Shown: positions 8,638-17,441 of the stretch, piece after piece
Numbering within the stretch: position 1 is the first letter of the stretch
Layout of the letters: each line of letters begins with the position of its first letter
Assembly (NCBI GenBank): GCA_021847345.1
Contig: JAJZTW010000045.1
Coordinates: 1-34,202, forward strand
Source: Pseudomonadota bacterium
GTDB taxonomy: Bacteria; Pseudomonadota; Gammaproteobacteria; Burkholderiales; Burkholderiaceae_C
DNA length: 34,202 bases
Direction of reading: 5' to 3'
Made by a program: the position numbers and the translations under genes
The notes under the pieces: model-generated
Databases searched by the model: none
What the model saw: only the letters and a program-made list of their open reading frames with translations
Told to the model about the DNA's origin: nothing

Positions 8638-8672
8638 ATTAAACGAAACGCACCTGTTGCGTTTCGTTTAAT
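8638..8672 (+). promoter_or_regulatory. Perfect 15-bp-arm palindrome, predicted TetR operator
   Basis: The left arm ATTAAACGAAACGCA (8638-8652) and right arm TGCGTTTCGTTTAAT (8658-8672) are exact reverse complements around a 5-base centre CCTGT. It is strikingly AT-rich for this genome. It has no T-tail, and its right arm covers the -35 of the promoter described next. The TetR gene is the second gene of the downstream unit, so autoregulation through this site is the natural inference; binding is not demonstrated. Confidence 0.75.
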
Positions 8673-8685
8673 GCCGGCCTACAGT
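8657..8685 (+). promoter_or_regulatory. Sigma70-like promoter of the PAY-repeat/TetR unit
   Basis: TTGCGT (8657-8662), a 17-bp spacer and TACAGT (8680-8685) form a good housekeeping promoter by spacing and hexamers. The -35 lies inside the palindrome, so a repressor bound there would block polymerase. Transcription would start near 8692, followed by GGAGG at 8721 and the ATG at 8735. Confidence 0.65.
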
Positions 8686-8734
8686 GTTGCTCATGGGGCT
8701 CGCCATGAAGCCCCGCACCTGGAGGACCTTGGTC

Positions 8735-9124
8735 ATGAACACCTCGCGTATTGCCCGTACCGCCCTCGTTGCCTCGCTTGCTCTGGGCCTGGGCACCGCT
8801 GCCCCCGCCTGGGCCGACGGGCACTGGGGCCATGAGGACCACGACGGGTTCGGGCCCGCTGCGGCCATCGTCGGCCTCGCCGCCGCTGCGATCGCGGCGC
8901 CCTTCGTGTTCGGCTCCGCGCGCGTGGTCGCGCCCGCCCCGGTGTACGCGCCGCCCCCCGTGGCATACGCGCCGCCCGTCGCCTACGCCCCGCCGCCCGT
9001 CGCCTACGCGCCGCCGGCCTACGCCTATGCGCCGCCCCCGGCCTACGTGGTGGCTCCGGCCCCGCGCTACTACGTGCGCCACGACGGCTGGCGCGGCCGC
9101 TGGCACGAGGATGACGACCGGTGA
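8735..9124 (+). CDS. Small exported protein with Pro/Ala/Tyr repeats
   Basis: Predicted 129 residues; the ATG has GGAGG 9 bases upstream (an earlier in-frame ATG at 8684 would precede the predicted transcription start). A signal peptide ends at APAWA-DG. The mature N-terminus is His/Asp-rich (DGHWGHEDHDGFG) and is followed by a small hydrophobic segment (AAAIVGLAAAAIAAPFVFG, about residues 42-60). Then come about six imperfect repeats of the VAYAPPP type, and an Arg/Trp/Asp-rich tail ending WHEDDDR. Low-complexity PAY proteins of this style are common in the proteobacterial envelope but their function is unknown. It overlaps the TetR gene by GTGA, so the two are translationally coupled. Confidence 0.75.
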   Translation: MNTSRIARTALVASLALGLGTAAPAWADGHWGHEDHDGFGPAAAIVGLAAAAIAAPFVFGSARVVAPAPVYAPPPVAYAPPVAYAPPPVAYAPPAYAYAPPPAYVVAPAPRYYVRHDGWRGRWHEDDDR

Positions 9125-9789
9125 ACGTCGGGCAGCAAGGCCTCGCCGCCACCGGGACCGCTTCGCGCGGCGGGCGTCCGTCGCGCGAAGCCGCCCGGCA
9201 GCTCGGTGAGCGCATCCTGGAAGCGGCCACCGAGCTGATGCTCGAGCAGGGCTATGGCGCCACCAGCATCGAAGCCGTGGCCGCGCGCGCCGGGGTCTCC
9301 AAGCGCACCTTCTACGCGCGCTACCCCGACAAGGCGGCATTGGTGCAGGCCGTGGTCGAGCGTGTCGTCGATTCCGCGCGCCCTCCCGCCGGCAGCGCAT
9401 TTCCACCCGACGCCACGCTGGCAGACGCATTGCGAGCCTTCGGCTCGCAAACCCTTCGCGCAGCGCTATCTCCGCGCATCCTGGCTCTTTATCGCCTGAT
9501 CATCGGCGAATCCCACCGCTTTCCCGACCTGCTGCGCGCGGTAGCCATGTCGGGCGCAAGGGCGAAAACCGTGACACAGCTGGTCGAGCGCATGCGCGCC
9601 GAGCTCCCGCAGCTCGACCAGCCCCAGGCGGAATTCGCCGCTCAGCAGTTCCTGCAGATGCTCGTGTCCCTGCCCCAGCTGCGGGCCATGGGCATCGGCG
9701 AGCCGATGCCCCCCAGCGAATGCGACCATTGGGTCGACCAGACCGTTCACCTGCTTCTGGAAGGCCTGAAGGACCGCGCACCCGGATAG
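9121..9789 (+). CDS. TetR/AcrR family transcriptional regulator
   Basis: Predicted 222 residues from a GTG that overlaps the preceding stop. The DNA-binding domain spans about residues 27-75, with the helix-turn-helix in SIEAVAARAGVSKRTFYARYPDK. The C-terminal ligand domain resembles the AefR-like TetR_C group (LYRLIIGESHRFPDL followed by a long helix and FLQMLVSLPQLR). As a dimer it should bind a palindrome, and the perfect 35-bp inverted repeat upstream of its own operon is the obvious candidate, implying autorepression together with the PAY-repeat gene. The inducer is unknown. It converges on dnaB, separated by 243 bp of repeats and hairpins. Confidence 0.9.
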   Translation: MNVGQQGLAATGTASRGGRPSREAARQLGERILEAATELMLEQGYGATSIEAVAARAGVSKRTFYARYPDKAALVQAVVERVVDSARPPAGSAFPPDATLADALRAFGSQTLRAALSPRILALYRLIIGESHRFPDLLRAVAMSGARAKTVTQLVERMRAELPQLDQPQAEFAAQQFLQMLVSLPQLRAMGIGEPMPPSECDHWVDQTVHLLLEGLKDRAPG

Positions 9790-9835
9790 CGTCGATTTGC
9801 GCTGCGACGCGGCTGCGCTGCGCGGTGTTGGTCTT

Positions 9836-9905
9836 GGGCCGCCCAGGCGGCTACCCACCGCCAGCTGCTCAGCCTCGGGCCGCCGCAGGCGGCTATGCAC
9901 CGCCA
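9836..9905. repeat. Two imperfect direct repeats in the tetR-dnaB gap
   Basis: A 28-base unit (9836-9863) and a 29-base unit (9877-9905) share the pattern GGGCCGCC-CAGGCGGCTA--CACCGCCA. Each contains a self-complementary GCCGCC/GGCGGC core that can fold into a hairpin. This looks like a small dispersed intergenic element rather than coding sequence. Confidence 0.5.
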
Positions 9906-9981
9906 CCTGAACCCGGCAGCCCCCGCGCCCCCCTCCGCTGTCCAGGGCACTCCCGCCGCAGGGCCGTCCCAAGGCGGGGTG

Positions 9982-10020
9982 CGTCCCCCTCGGGGGGACG
10001 GAGCCGGGCTCGCGCCCGGC
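9982..10020. terminator. Tandem GC-rich hairpins between convergent tetR and dnaB
   Basis: CGTCCCCC (9982-9989) pairs with GGGGGACG (9993-10000), and GCCGGGC (10003-10009) pairs with GCCCGGC (10014-10020). Both stems are perfect and just downstream of the dnaB stop. They lack a U-run, so they may act as Rho-independent-like stops or 3'-end stabilisers for either convergent transcript. Confidence 0.45.
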
Positions 10021-10032
10021 GACGGAGGGGGC

Positions 10033-11397
10033 TCACATCCTCGCCAGGTTCTCGAACCTCGTGAGCTGGCGCAGGAAGGCGACGTTGACGGTACCGATCG
10101 GGCCGTTACGCTGCTTGCCGATGATGATTTCGGCGATGCCTTGGTCCTTGCTGTCCTTGTTGTAGACCTCGTCGCGGTAGATGAACAGGATCACGTCGGC
10201 GTCCTGCTCGATGGCTCCGGATTCGCGCAGGTCGCTCATCACCGGGCGGCGATCGGCGCGCTTTTCCAGGTCGCGGTTGAGCTGCGACAGCGCGATCAGC
10301 GGGCACTGCAGTTCCTTGGCCAGCGCCTTCAGCGAGCGCGAGATTTCCGAGATCTCGGTGGCCCGGTTCTCCCCGTCGCGAGCCGAGGTCATCAGCTGCA
10401 GGTAGTCGATGACGATCAGGCCCAGCTTGCCGCACTGGCGCGCCAGGCGGCGCGCTCGCGCACGCACCTCCAGCGGATTCAGCGCCGGGGTCTCGTCGAT
10501 GTGGATCTGCACGTCGTCCAGACGCTCGATGGTCTCGGGCAGGCGGGTCCACTCGTCCTCGGACAGCTGGCCGGTGCGCAGGTGCGACTGGTCGATGCGC
10601 CCGAGCGAGCCGACGATACGCAGCACCAACTGCGAAGCGCCCATTTCCATGCTGAACACCGCCACCGGAAGCTGCTCGTTGACCGCCACGTGCTCGGCGA
10701 TGTTCAGCGCGAACGAGGTCTTGCCCATCGACGGGCGTCCGGCGACGATGATCAGGTCGCCGGGCTGCATGCCGGCGGTCATGCGGTCCAGGTCGATGAA
10801 ACCGGTGGCCACTCCGGTGATCTCCGCGCCGCCCTGCTCCGACAGCTCCTGCACGCGGTCGAGAAGCTCGCCCAGCAGCTGCTTCATCGGCTGGAAACCG
10901 GCCTTGCCACGAGCGCCGTCCTCGGAAATGGCGAAGATGCGCGACTCGGCCTCGTCCAGGATCTGCTGCACCGCACGGCCCTGCGGATTGAGCGCGCTCT
11001 GGGCGATCTCGTCGCTGATCGTGACCAGGTTGCGCAACACCGCGCGCTCGCGCACGATTTCCGCGTAGCGGCGAATGTTCGCGGCGCTCGGCACGCTCTG
11101 CGCCAGCGCGTTCAGGTACTGCAGGCCTCCACAGGCTTCGTCCTGCCCGTGCAGGCGCAAGGCCTCCAGCACCGTGACCACGTCGGCCGGCTTGCCGGCC
11201 TGGATCAGGTCCGCCGTGGCCTGGTAGATCAGTCGGTGCTCGTGGCGATAGAAGAAATTGACGTGCAGCAGGTCCGCGACACGGTCGAAGGCCTCGTTGT
11301 CGAGCATCAGGCCGCCGAGCACGGATTGCTCGGCCTGCGCGGAGTGCGGAGGGGTGCGCAGTTTCTCCAGCGCGGAGTCTTCGATCAGGGCGGACAT
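10033..11397 (-). CDS. dnaB: Replicative DNA helicase DnaB
   Basis: Predicted 454 residues, close to the E. coli protein (471). The N-terminal DnaG-interaction domain (about 15-120) begins with PPHSAQAEQSVLGGLML. The RecA-like motor has Walker A GRPSMGKT at about 220-227 with Lys226, Walker B LIVIDYLQLM, and the LSQLNRDLEKRADRRPVMSDLRESGAIEQDAD block of replicative helicases; no intein interrupts it. The protein forms the hexamer that unwinds DNA ahead of the replisome. It normally follows rplI directly; here a lipase gene separates them, and a TGCTAAAGT extended -10 lies 6 bases before the ATG, suggesting its own promoter and possibly a leaderless transcript. Confidence 0.97.
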   Translation of the reverse strand: MSALIEDSALEKLRTPPHSAQAEQSVLGGLMLDNEAFDRVADLLHVNFFYRHEHRLIYQATADLIQAGKPADVVTVLEALRLHGQDEACGGLQYLNALAQSVPSAANIRRYAEIVRERAVLRNLVTISDEIAQSALNPQGRAVQQILDEAESRIFAISEDGARGKAGFQPMKQLLGELLDRVQELSEQGGAEITGVATGFIDLDRMTAGMQPGDLIIVAGRPSMGKTSFALNIAEHVAVNEQLPVAVFSMEMGASQLVLRIVGSLGRIDQSHLRTGQLSEDEWTRLPETIERLDDVQIHIDETPALNPLEVRARARRLARQCGKLGLIVIDYLQLMTSARDGENRATEISEISRSLKALAKELQCPLIALSQLNRDLEKRADRRPVMSDLRESGAIEQDADVILFIYRDEVYNKDSKDQGIAEIIIGKQRNGPIGTVNVAFLRQLTRFENLARM

Positions 11398-11403
11398 GAT
11401 GAC

Positions 11404-11412
11404 ACTTTAGCA
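11404..11412 (-). promoter_or_regulatory. Candidate extended -10 promoter of dnaB
   Basis: Read on the minus strand the sequence is TGCTAAAGT, an extended -10 fit. Six bases separate it from the dnaB ATG, so the predicted transcription start falls on or next to the start codon. No -35 is evident. Confidence 0.4.
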
Positions 11413-11424
11413 GCCCGGACCCGG

Positions 11425-11449
11425 GCGGGCCGCCCCGCTGGCGGCCCGC
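11425..11449 (-). terminator. GC hairpin after the lipase gene
   Basis: GCGGGCCGCC (11425-11434) pairs perfectly over 10 bp with GGCGGCCCGC (11440-11449). It sits immediately after the lipase stop on the minus strand and before the dnaB promoter candidate. There is no T-run, so it is a possible rather than a certain terminator. Confidence 0.4.
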
Positions 11450-11453
11450 GCTG

Positions 11454-13079
11454 CTAGAAGTTGTAGTGCTGCCTTGCGAACTCGGCGAAGGCCTTGCCGA
11501 GCAGCTCGTGGACCACGGTGGTCGGATGCATGCCGTCCCAGAACACATAGTTGCGGCCGTTGCAGCCGGCGCGCATGACTGCGGGCGACGCATACATCTC
11601 GCTGGGGTCGAGCAGGCAGCTGCGCGCCGTGTCGACGAAGCCGTGAGCCCGGGCATTGCGCACGATGGAGTCGAACACCCCGCGCGTGTCGAACAGGGTC
11701 AGGTGCGCTTGCGGGTAGCGCGCGACGAGTTCGGCGATCAGCGCGGGCAGCCTGGCATCGTAGGCGTCCAGCCGCTCCTGCACGCGGGCCTTGATCGAAC
11801 TGCGCGAGCCGCCGTTGAGCACGGGGGCCATGCTGATGTCCGGCAGGTTCATGACCACGATGTTCCTCGCGCCGTCCACGGTGACCAGGCGGCCCACGGC
11901 CTCGGCCACGGCGTCGAGCACGGTCTGGGTGGGTTCGTCGTAGCCGATGAAATCATTGCCCCCGATCAGCAGCGTGTACAGGGTCTCTTCCGGGTCGCGC
12001 GGAAACTGCGTGGCCACATGCTCCCCGTACAGGTCGGTCTGCAGCACGATGGACGGCAGGCGCAGCCCGTAGCCCACGCGCGCGAACCAGCTCGATCCGG
12101 GAAACCAGTCGACCACCGGCTGGGTTTGCGAACCCGCCCCACCCCAGGCTTCGTTGTAGGCCTGCACGCCGAGGTCGCGCGCGGCATATTCGCTCCACAC
12201 CCAGCCATTGGTGAAGTGCCCGGCGAACCAGGTCGAGCGATGCGGGATGAAGTGGTAGAGCATGTTGCTGGTCGCATCGGTGTCCGAAAGGCTGTCGCCC
12301 AGCGAGACCAGCGTGTGGATGAGCCCGTCGCCGACGCTGGCGGGCTGCGCCAGGAAGGGATGGTCGAGTGCCAGGCTGTTGTTGCGCCCGCGAGCGACCA
12401 CGTGGGAGAGTTCGACGCTTCCCCGCGCCTGCGGATATTCGGCGCGCTGCAACTGCCGAGCCTGCGCAAGCAGCGAACTCCTGCACATCGCGCCGAGCTC
12501 GGCCGGCGTGTAGCGGGTGGTGTAGTACACGAGATGGCTGCTCAGCACGCTGGAGGTACCCTGCGGCGGCACCTCGATGGGCACCTGCACGTAGCTGTCG
12601 GGGGTGCCGCCCGTCGCCCAGGCGCCGAGGTAGTCGCCCGCTGCCGACGCGCCGCCCAGGCGCAGGCGCTGGCCGCCGTCGCGCAGCCACGCTGTCGCAT
12701 AGCAGTACAGGTAGGTGTAGGTCTGCGCCGCGCCTTCGCGTGAGTCGAGCCGCGGAGCCGGCCAGCCGAGTTGCCGGGCTGCCTGGCTGGCCCTGCGCAG
12801 CCTGTCCAGGGCCCGCGGAGCCGATGGGTCCTGGCTTTGATCGAAGGCCTGTGTGACCGCCTCCGGCTTGAGGGAATAGACCTGGGCGGCGCTCAGCGGC
12901 CCGTCGGGCGACAGCAGGCCGTCGGCGGCGGGAACTGCGATGTGCAAGTCGACGCTGCCCGACAGCGGCGCCGCGGCTTCAGCACGATCCACACCATCGG
13001 CACCATACGCGATCATCGGCGCGGCAAGCAGCAAGGCCGCGATCCACGCGCTCGAGCCCTTTCGCAATTGGTTACACAT
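11454..13079 (-). CDS. Secreted GDSL lipase/phospholipase-like hydrolase
   Basis: Predicted 541 residues. I chose the ATG at 13079 because GAGGAG lies 7 bases upstream and it gives a clean signal peptide (MCNQLRKG, hydrophobic core, cleavage near AYGA-DG); an upstream in-frame ATG at 13106 lacks this. The C-terminal half is a GDSL hydrolase: GDSLSDTD with Ser263 as nucleophile, HFTNGWVWSEYA (block II region), GGND with Asn375, and DGMH with Asp515 and His518. Motif order and spacing resemble the thermolabile haemolysin/lecithinase-type GDSL enzymes that cleave phospholipids or other esters outside the cell. The N-terminal roughly 230 residues match nothing I recognise. The gene interrupts the usual rplI-dnaB adjacency and has its own regulatory region. 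Confidence 0.85.
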   Translation of the reverse strand: MCNQLRKGSSAWIAALLLAAPMIAYGADGVDRAEAAAPLSGSVDLHIAVPAADGLLSPDGPLSAAQVYSLKPEAVTQAFDQSQDPSAPRALDRLRRASQAARQLGWPAPRLDSREGAAQTYTYLYCYATAWLRDGGQRLRLGGASAAGDYLGAWATGGTPDSYVQVPIEVPPQGTSSVLSSHLVYYTTRYTPAELGAMCRSSLLAQARQLQRAEYPQARGSVELSHVVARGRNNSLALDHPFLAQPASVGDGLIHTLVSLGDSLSDTDATSNMLYHFIPHRSTWFAGHFTNGWVWSEYAARDLGVQAYNEAWGGAGSQTQPVVDWFPGSSWFARVGYGLRLPSIVLQTDLYGEHVATQFPRDPEETLYTLLIGGNDFIGYDEPTQTVLDAVAEAVGRLVTVDGARNIVVMNLPDISMAPVLNGGSRSSIKARVQERLDAYDARLPALIAELVARYPQAHLTLFDTRGVFDSIVRNARAHGFVDTARSCLLDPSEMYASPAVMRAGCNGRNYVFWDGMHPTTVVHELLGKAFAEFARQHYNF

Positions 13080-13151
13080 GGGGCGCTCCTCGACATGGGT
13101 CAGCACGCTGCCAGTCTAGGGCGCCACGCGTTAGGCCCGGCGCGCAACTCC

Positions 13152-13184
13152 CATCACTCGCCCGTCACTTTCACGTCACTCGCA
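13152..13184. promoter_or_regulatory. Three TCACT repeats at exact 11-bp spacing upstream of the lipase gene
   Basis: TCACT occurs at 13154, 13165 and 13176, each preceded by C-x-(A/G), so the array reads as CxxTCAC units with 4-base spacers. That geometry (7 + 4 bp direct repeats) is that of a Pho box, consensus CTGTCAT-N4-CTGTCAC, with imperfect matches. It lies 70-100 bp upstream of the lipase ATG. A weak -10 (TAGACT, minus strand, 13113-13118) has no -35. The repeats face away from the lipase gene and are about 33 bp from that -10, so a PhoB or other OmpR-family site is only an inference. Confidence 0.4.
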
Positions 13185-13217
13185 GCCCGGCAATGTCCCT
13201 TGTGCGATTGCAAAATG

Positions 13218-13256
13218 ACAAAGGCCCCGCGGGCTTTCGCCTCGCGGGGCCTTTGT
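13218..13256 (-). terminator. Intrinsic terminator of the rpsF-priB-rpsR-rplI operon
   Basis: A perfect 14-bp stem, ACAAAGGCCCCGCG (13218-13231) against CGCGGGGCCTTTGT (13243-13256), lies 15 bp downstream of the rplI stop. On the minus strand the stem is followed by a T-rich run (TTTGTCATTTT). This is the clearest Rho-independent terminator in the window and separates rplI from the lipase gene. Confidence 0.9.
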
Positions 13257-13271
13257 CCGGCCTGGGCCGTA

Positions 13272-13724
13272 TCAGACGTGCTCGCCGAGTACCGAGACGG
13301 TGATCGTCACATCGACGTCGGTAGCCAGCGACAGATGCACGCTGTGGTCGCCGACCGTCTTCAGCGGGCCGTCCGGCAGGCGAACCACCGACTTGGGCAG
13401 TTCGAAACCGGCCTTGCCCAGGCCCACCGCGATGTCGTGGGTGGTCACCGAGCCGAACAGGCGGCCGTCGACACCGGCCTTCTGCACCAGCTGCACGGTG
13501 AGGCCCTCGAGCTTGGCGGCCATCGCCTGGGCGGCAGCCAGCTTCTCGGCGGCGGCCTTTTCGAGCTCGGCACGCCTGGCTTCGAACTCGGCCAGCGCCT
13601 GCGGCGTCGCCGTGCGCGCCTTGCGCTGGGGAATCAGGTAGTTGCGTCCGTAACCGTCGCGCACCTTGACCACGTCGCCGAGGTTGCCCAGGTTGGCGAC
13701 TTTTTCGAGCAGGATGACTTGCAT
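13272..13724 (-). CDS. rplI: 50S ribosomal protein L9
   Basis: Predicted 150 residues, standard for L9. The N-terminal domain carries the signature [17 protein letters not shown] (residues about 16-32). It is joined by a long charged Ala/Glu/Lys helix (about 42-74) to the C-terminal domain ([11 protein letters not shown] onwards). L9 binds 23S rRNA at the base of the L1 stalk. It is the last gene of the ribosomal operon and ends at a strong terminator. Confidence 0.97.
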   Translation of the reverse strand: MQVILLEKVANLGNLGDVVKVRDGYGRNYLIPQRKARTATPQALAEFEARRAELEKAAAEKLAAAQAMAAKLEGLTVQLVQKAGVDGRLFGSVTTHDIAVGLGKAGFELPKSVVRLPDGPLKTVGDHSVHLSLATDVDVTITVSVLGEHV

Positions 13725-13753
13725 GGAATGTCCTTTGCGGTTGACGCGGCCGA

Positions 13754-14035
13754 TCAGCTCTTGTGCTGGTCCGAGAACGGCAGCAGCGCAAGGAAGCGCG
13801 CACGCTTGATCGCGGTGTTGAGCTGGCGCTGGTAGATCGCGCGGGTGCCCGTCAGGCGCGCCGGGATGATCTTGGCGTTTTCCGCCAGGAAGTCACGCAG
13901 CACGTCGATGTCCTTGTAGTCGATGTGCTCGACGCCGGCGACGGTGAAGCGGCAGAAGCGCTTGCGCTTGAACAGCGACGATTGCTGGTTGCGCTTGGGT
14001 TTGTTCTTACGGTCGGTTTTCTTGAAGTAGGCCAT
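13754..14035 (-). CDS. rpsR: 30S ribosomal protein S18
   Basis: Predicted 93 residues with the S18 core: [28 protein letters not shown], then [34 protein letters not shown]18 pairs with S6 on the 30S platform. The start has a strong AGGAGG 6 bases upstream. That site and the first codons lie inside the 3' end of priB, so the two genes overlap by 29 bp. Confidence 0.97.
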   Translation of the reverse strand: MAYFKKTDRKNKPKRNQQSSLFKRKRFCRFTVAGVEHIDYKDIDVLRDFLAENAKIIPARLTGTRAIYQRQLNTAIKRARFLALLPFSDQHKS

Positions 14036-14336
14036 GATCGCCCTCCTGGATCCAATCGATGATGTTGAGCTTGAGGACTCGCGCTCCGCGGCGGCTGGGC
14101 ATCAGGAACCCGACGAGATGCAGGACCTGTCCGGCCTGCACGTGCTGCAGCCTTCGCGCCATGTCGGCAAAGGCCACGCACTGCAACTCGAGTTCGATGC
14201 GCTGCGACCCGCCCGGGCTGGCCTGCGTGGATGCGTGGCCGACCCGAAGGTCCAGGGCCTCGACACCCGCGGGCGTGTAGCGCAATGCTCCACGCTCGCG
14301 CAGTTCGGCGCGAATCTCGACGCGGTTGATGCTCAG
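14007..14336 (-). CDS. priB: Primosomal replication protein N (PriB), CTG start
   Basis: Predicted 109 residues. The conserved start region [29 protein letters not shown] and following OB-fold strands identify PriB, an ssDNA-binding protein that helps PriA reload the replication fork. No ATG, GTG or TTG is available in frame at the right place: the codons read CTG-AGC-ATC-AAC-CGC. CTG at 14336-14334 overlaps the rpsF TGA (CTGA) and has GGAG 8 bases upstream, so I place the start there; ATC at 14330 is a less likely alternative. The C-terminus extends beyond the usual PriB end (roughly the last 18-20 residues, [16 protein letters not shown]) and overlaps rpsR. Confidence 0.85.
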   Translation of the reverse strand: MSINRVEIRAELRERGALRYTPAGVEALDLRVGHASTQASPGGSQRIELELQCVAFADMARRLQHVQAGQVLHLVGFLMPSRRGARVLKLNIIDWIQEGDHGLLQENRP

Positions 14337-14695
14337 GCTGCGGTCTCCGGATGCGCCTTGCGGGCTTCCTCGCGCTCGACCGAGCGCATCATCACCGACG
14401 GCTGGGTCTCTGCCTTGTCCATGCGCACCACCAGGTGGCGCAGCACGGCATCGCTGAACTTGAAGCCGTGCTCGAGTTCGGCCAGCACTTCCTGGTCGGC
14501 CTCGATGTTCAGGCACACGTAGTGGGCCTTGGCCAGCTTCTGGATCTGGTAGGCCATCTGACGGCGGCCCCAGTCCTCGAAGCGGTGCACGACACCGCCC
14601 TTGCTGGTGACCACGTTCTTGTAGCGCTCGACCATCGCACCGACCTGTTCGCTCTGGTCCGGATGGATGATGAGCACGATTTCATAGTGACGCAT
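14333..14695 (-). CDS. rpsF: 30S ribosomal protein S6
   Basis: Predicted 120 residues beginning [18 protein letters not shown], the standard S6 start, with AAGGAG 5 bases upstream. It continues with [28 protein letters not shown], the usual S6 motif. S6 dimerises with S18 on the 30S platform and, in many bacteria, the S6:S18 complex binds the leader of this operon to repress it. It is the first gene of rpsF-priB-rpsR-rplI. Confidence 0.97.
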   Translation of the reverse strand: MRHYEIVLIIHPDQSEQVGAMVERYKNVVTSKGGVVHRFEDWGRRQMAYQIQKLAKAHYVCLNIEADQEVLAELEHGFKFSDAVLRHLVVRMDKAETQPSVMMRSVEREEARKAHPETAA

Positions 14696-14699
14696 GACT

Positions 14700-14804
14700 T
14701 CTCCTTGCCCCCACCAGGCTGGCGGGGTTTCTTTGCGGATCAAGCCACCCAGGCGCACCGCGACGAGGTCACTCTCTCGTCGCAAGCCCTGGTGTGGCAA
14801 AGAA
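14700..14804 (-). promoter_or_regulatory. Structured rpsF leader, candidate S6:S18 autoregulatory RNA
   Basis: On the minus-strand transcript an 8-bp stem GCGACGAG/CTCGTCGC (positions 14783-14776 with 14767-14760) is flanked by CCAGG/CCTGG segments that can close an outer stem. A second hairpin, CCCCGCCA-GCC-TGGTGGGG (14727-14709), stops 2 bases before the AAGGAG ribosome-binding site. This placement suits translational control. S6:S18-binding leaders are known for this operon; membership of that RNA family is inferred, not proven. Confidence 0.5.
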
Positions 14805-14810
14805 CTCTCA

Positions 14811-14819
14811 AGTATAGCA
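14811..14819 (-). promoter_or_regulatory. Extended -10 promoter of the rpsF operon
   Basis: On the minus strand TGCTATACT gives a strong extended -10 (TG-n-TATACT). Transcription would start near 14804, giving a leader of about 110 bases. No matching -35 is seen, and the upstream part runs into the end of ppsA. Confidence 0.6.
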
Positions 14820-14831
14820 AAAGAACAACGC

Positions 14832-17222
<2,391 letters not shown>

Positions 17223-17441
17223 GAGATACCCTCAATAGAATGAACAAGAATTCGTGCGCCTGCCGCGGTGGGCCACGGAGATCGTCGGATCCCGAGGCAT
17301 CGGCGCGCAGGAACCGCTCCTGGCGCTCGCGTGCGTGACCGGCGACTGTGGTTCGAGTTCTCCGGCACGGTCCGACGCGAGCGCTTTGCGCGACAGGCAT
17401 GTTGCAGGGGATTCTAGTGTGCTGATCTTGTGCAGTGCGAC

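Noticed and set aside
8638..8672. The palindrome as a terminator of the DUF3617 gene
   Set aside because: There is no T-run after the stem, it is AT-rich, and it overlaps a well-spaced promoter upstream of a TetR unit, so an operator explains it better.
8935..9060. Tandem repeats in the PAY protein considered as a CRISPR-like or satellite array
   Set aside because: The repeats are short, irregular, in frame and encode proline-rich peptide repeats; there are no spacers.
9895..11457. A 520-codon plus-strand open frame
   Set aside because: Antisense to dnaB; a shadow with no supporting motif or ribosome-binding site.
14337..14516. A longer priB starting at an ATG at 14516
   Set aside because: It would overlap rpsF by about 180 bp and add residues with no PriB similarity.
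17223..17441. Operator or riboswitch in the ppsA-ppsR gap
   Set aside because: I found no convincing palindrome, repeat or well-spaced promoter hexamers in these 219 bp.
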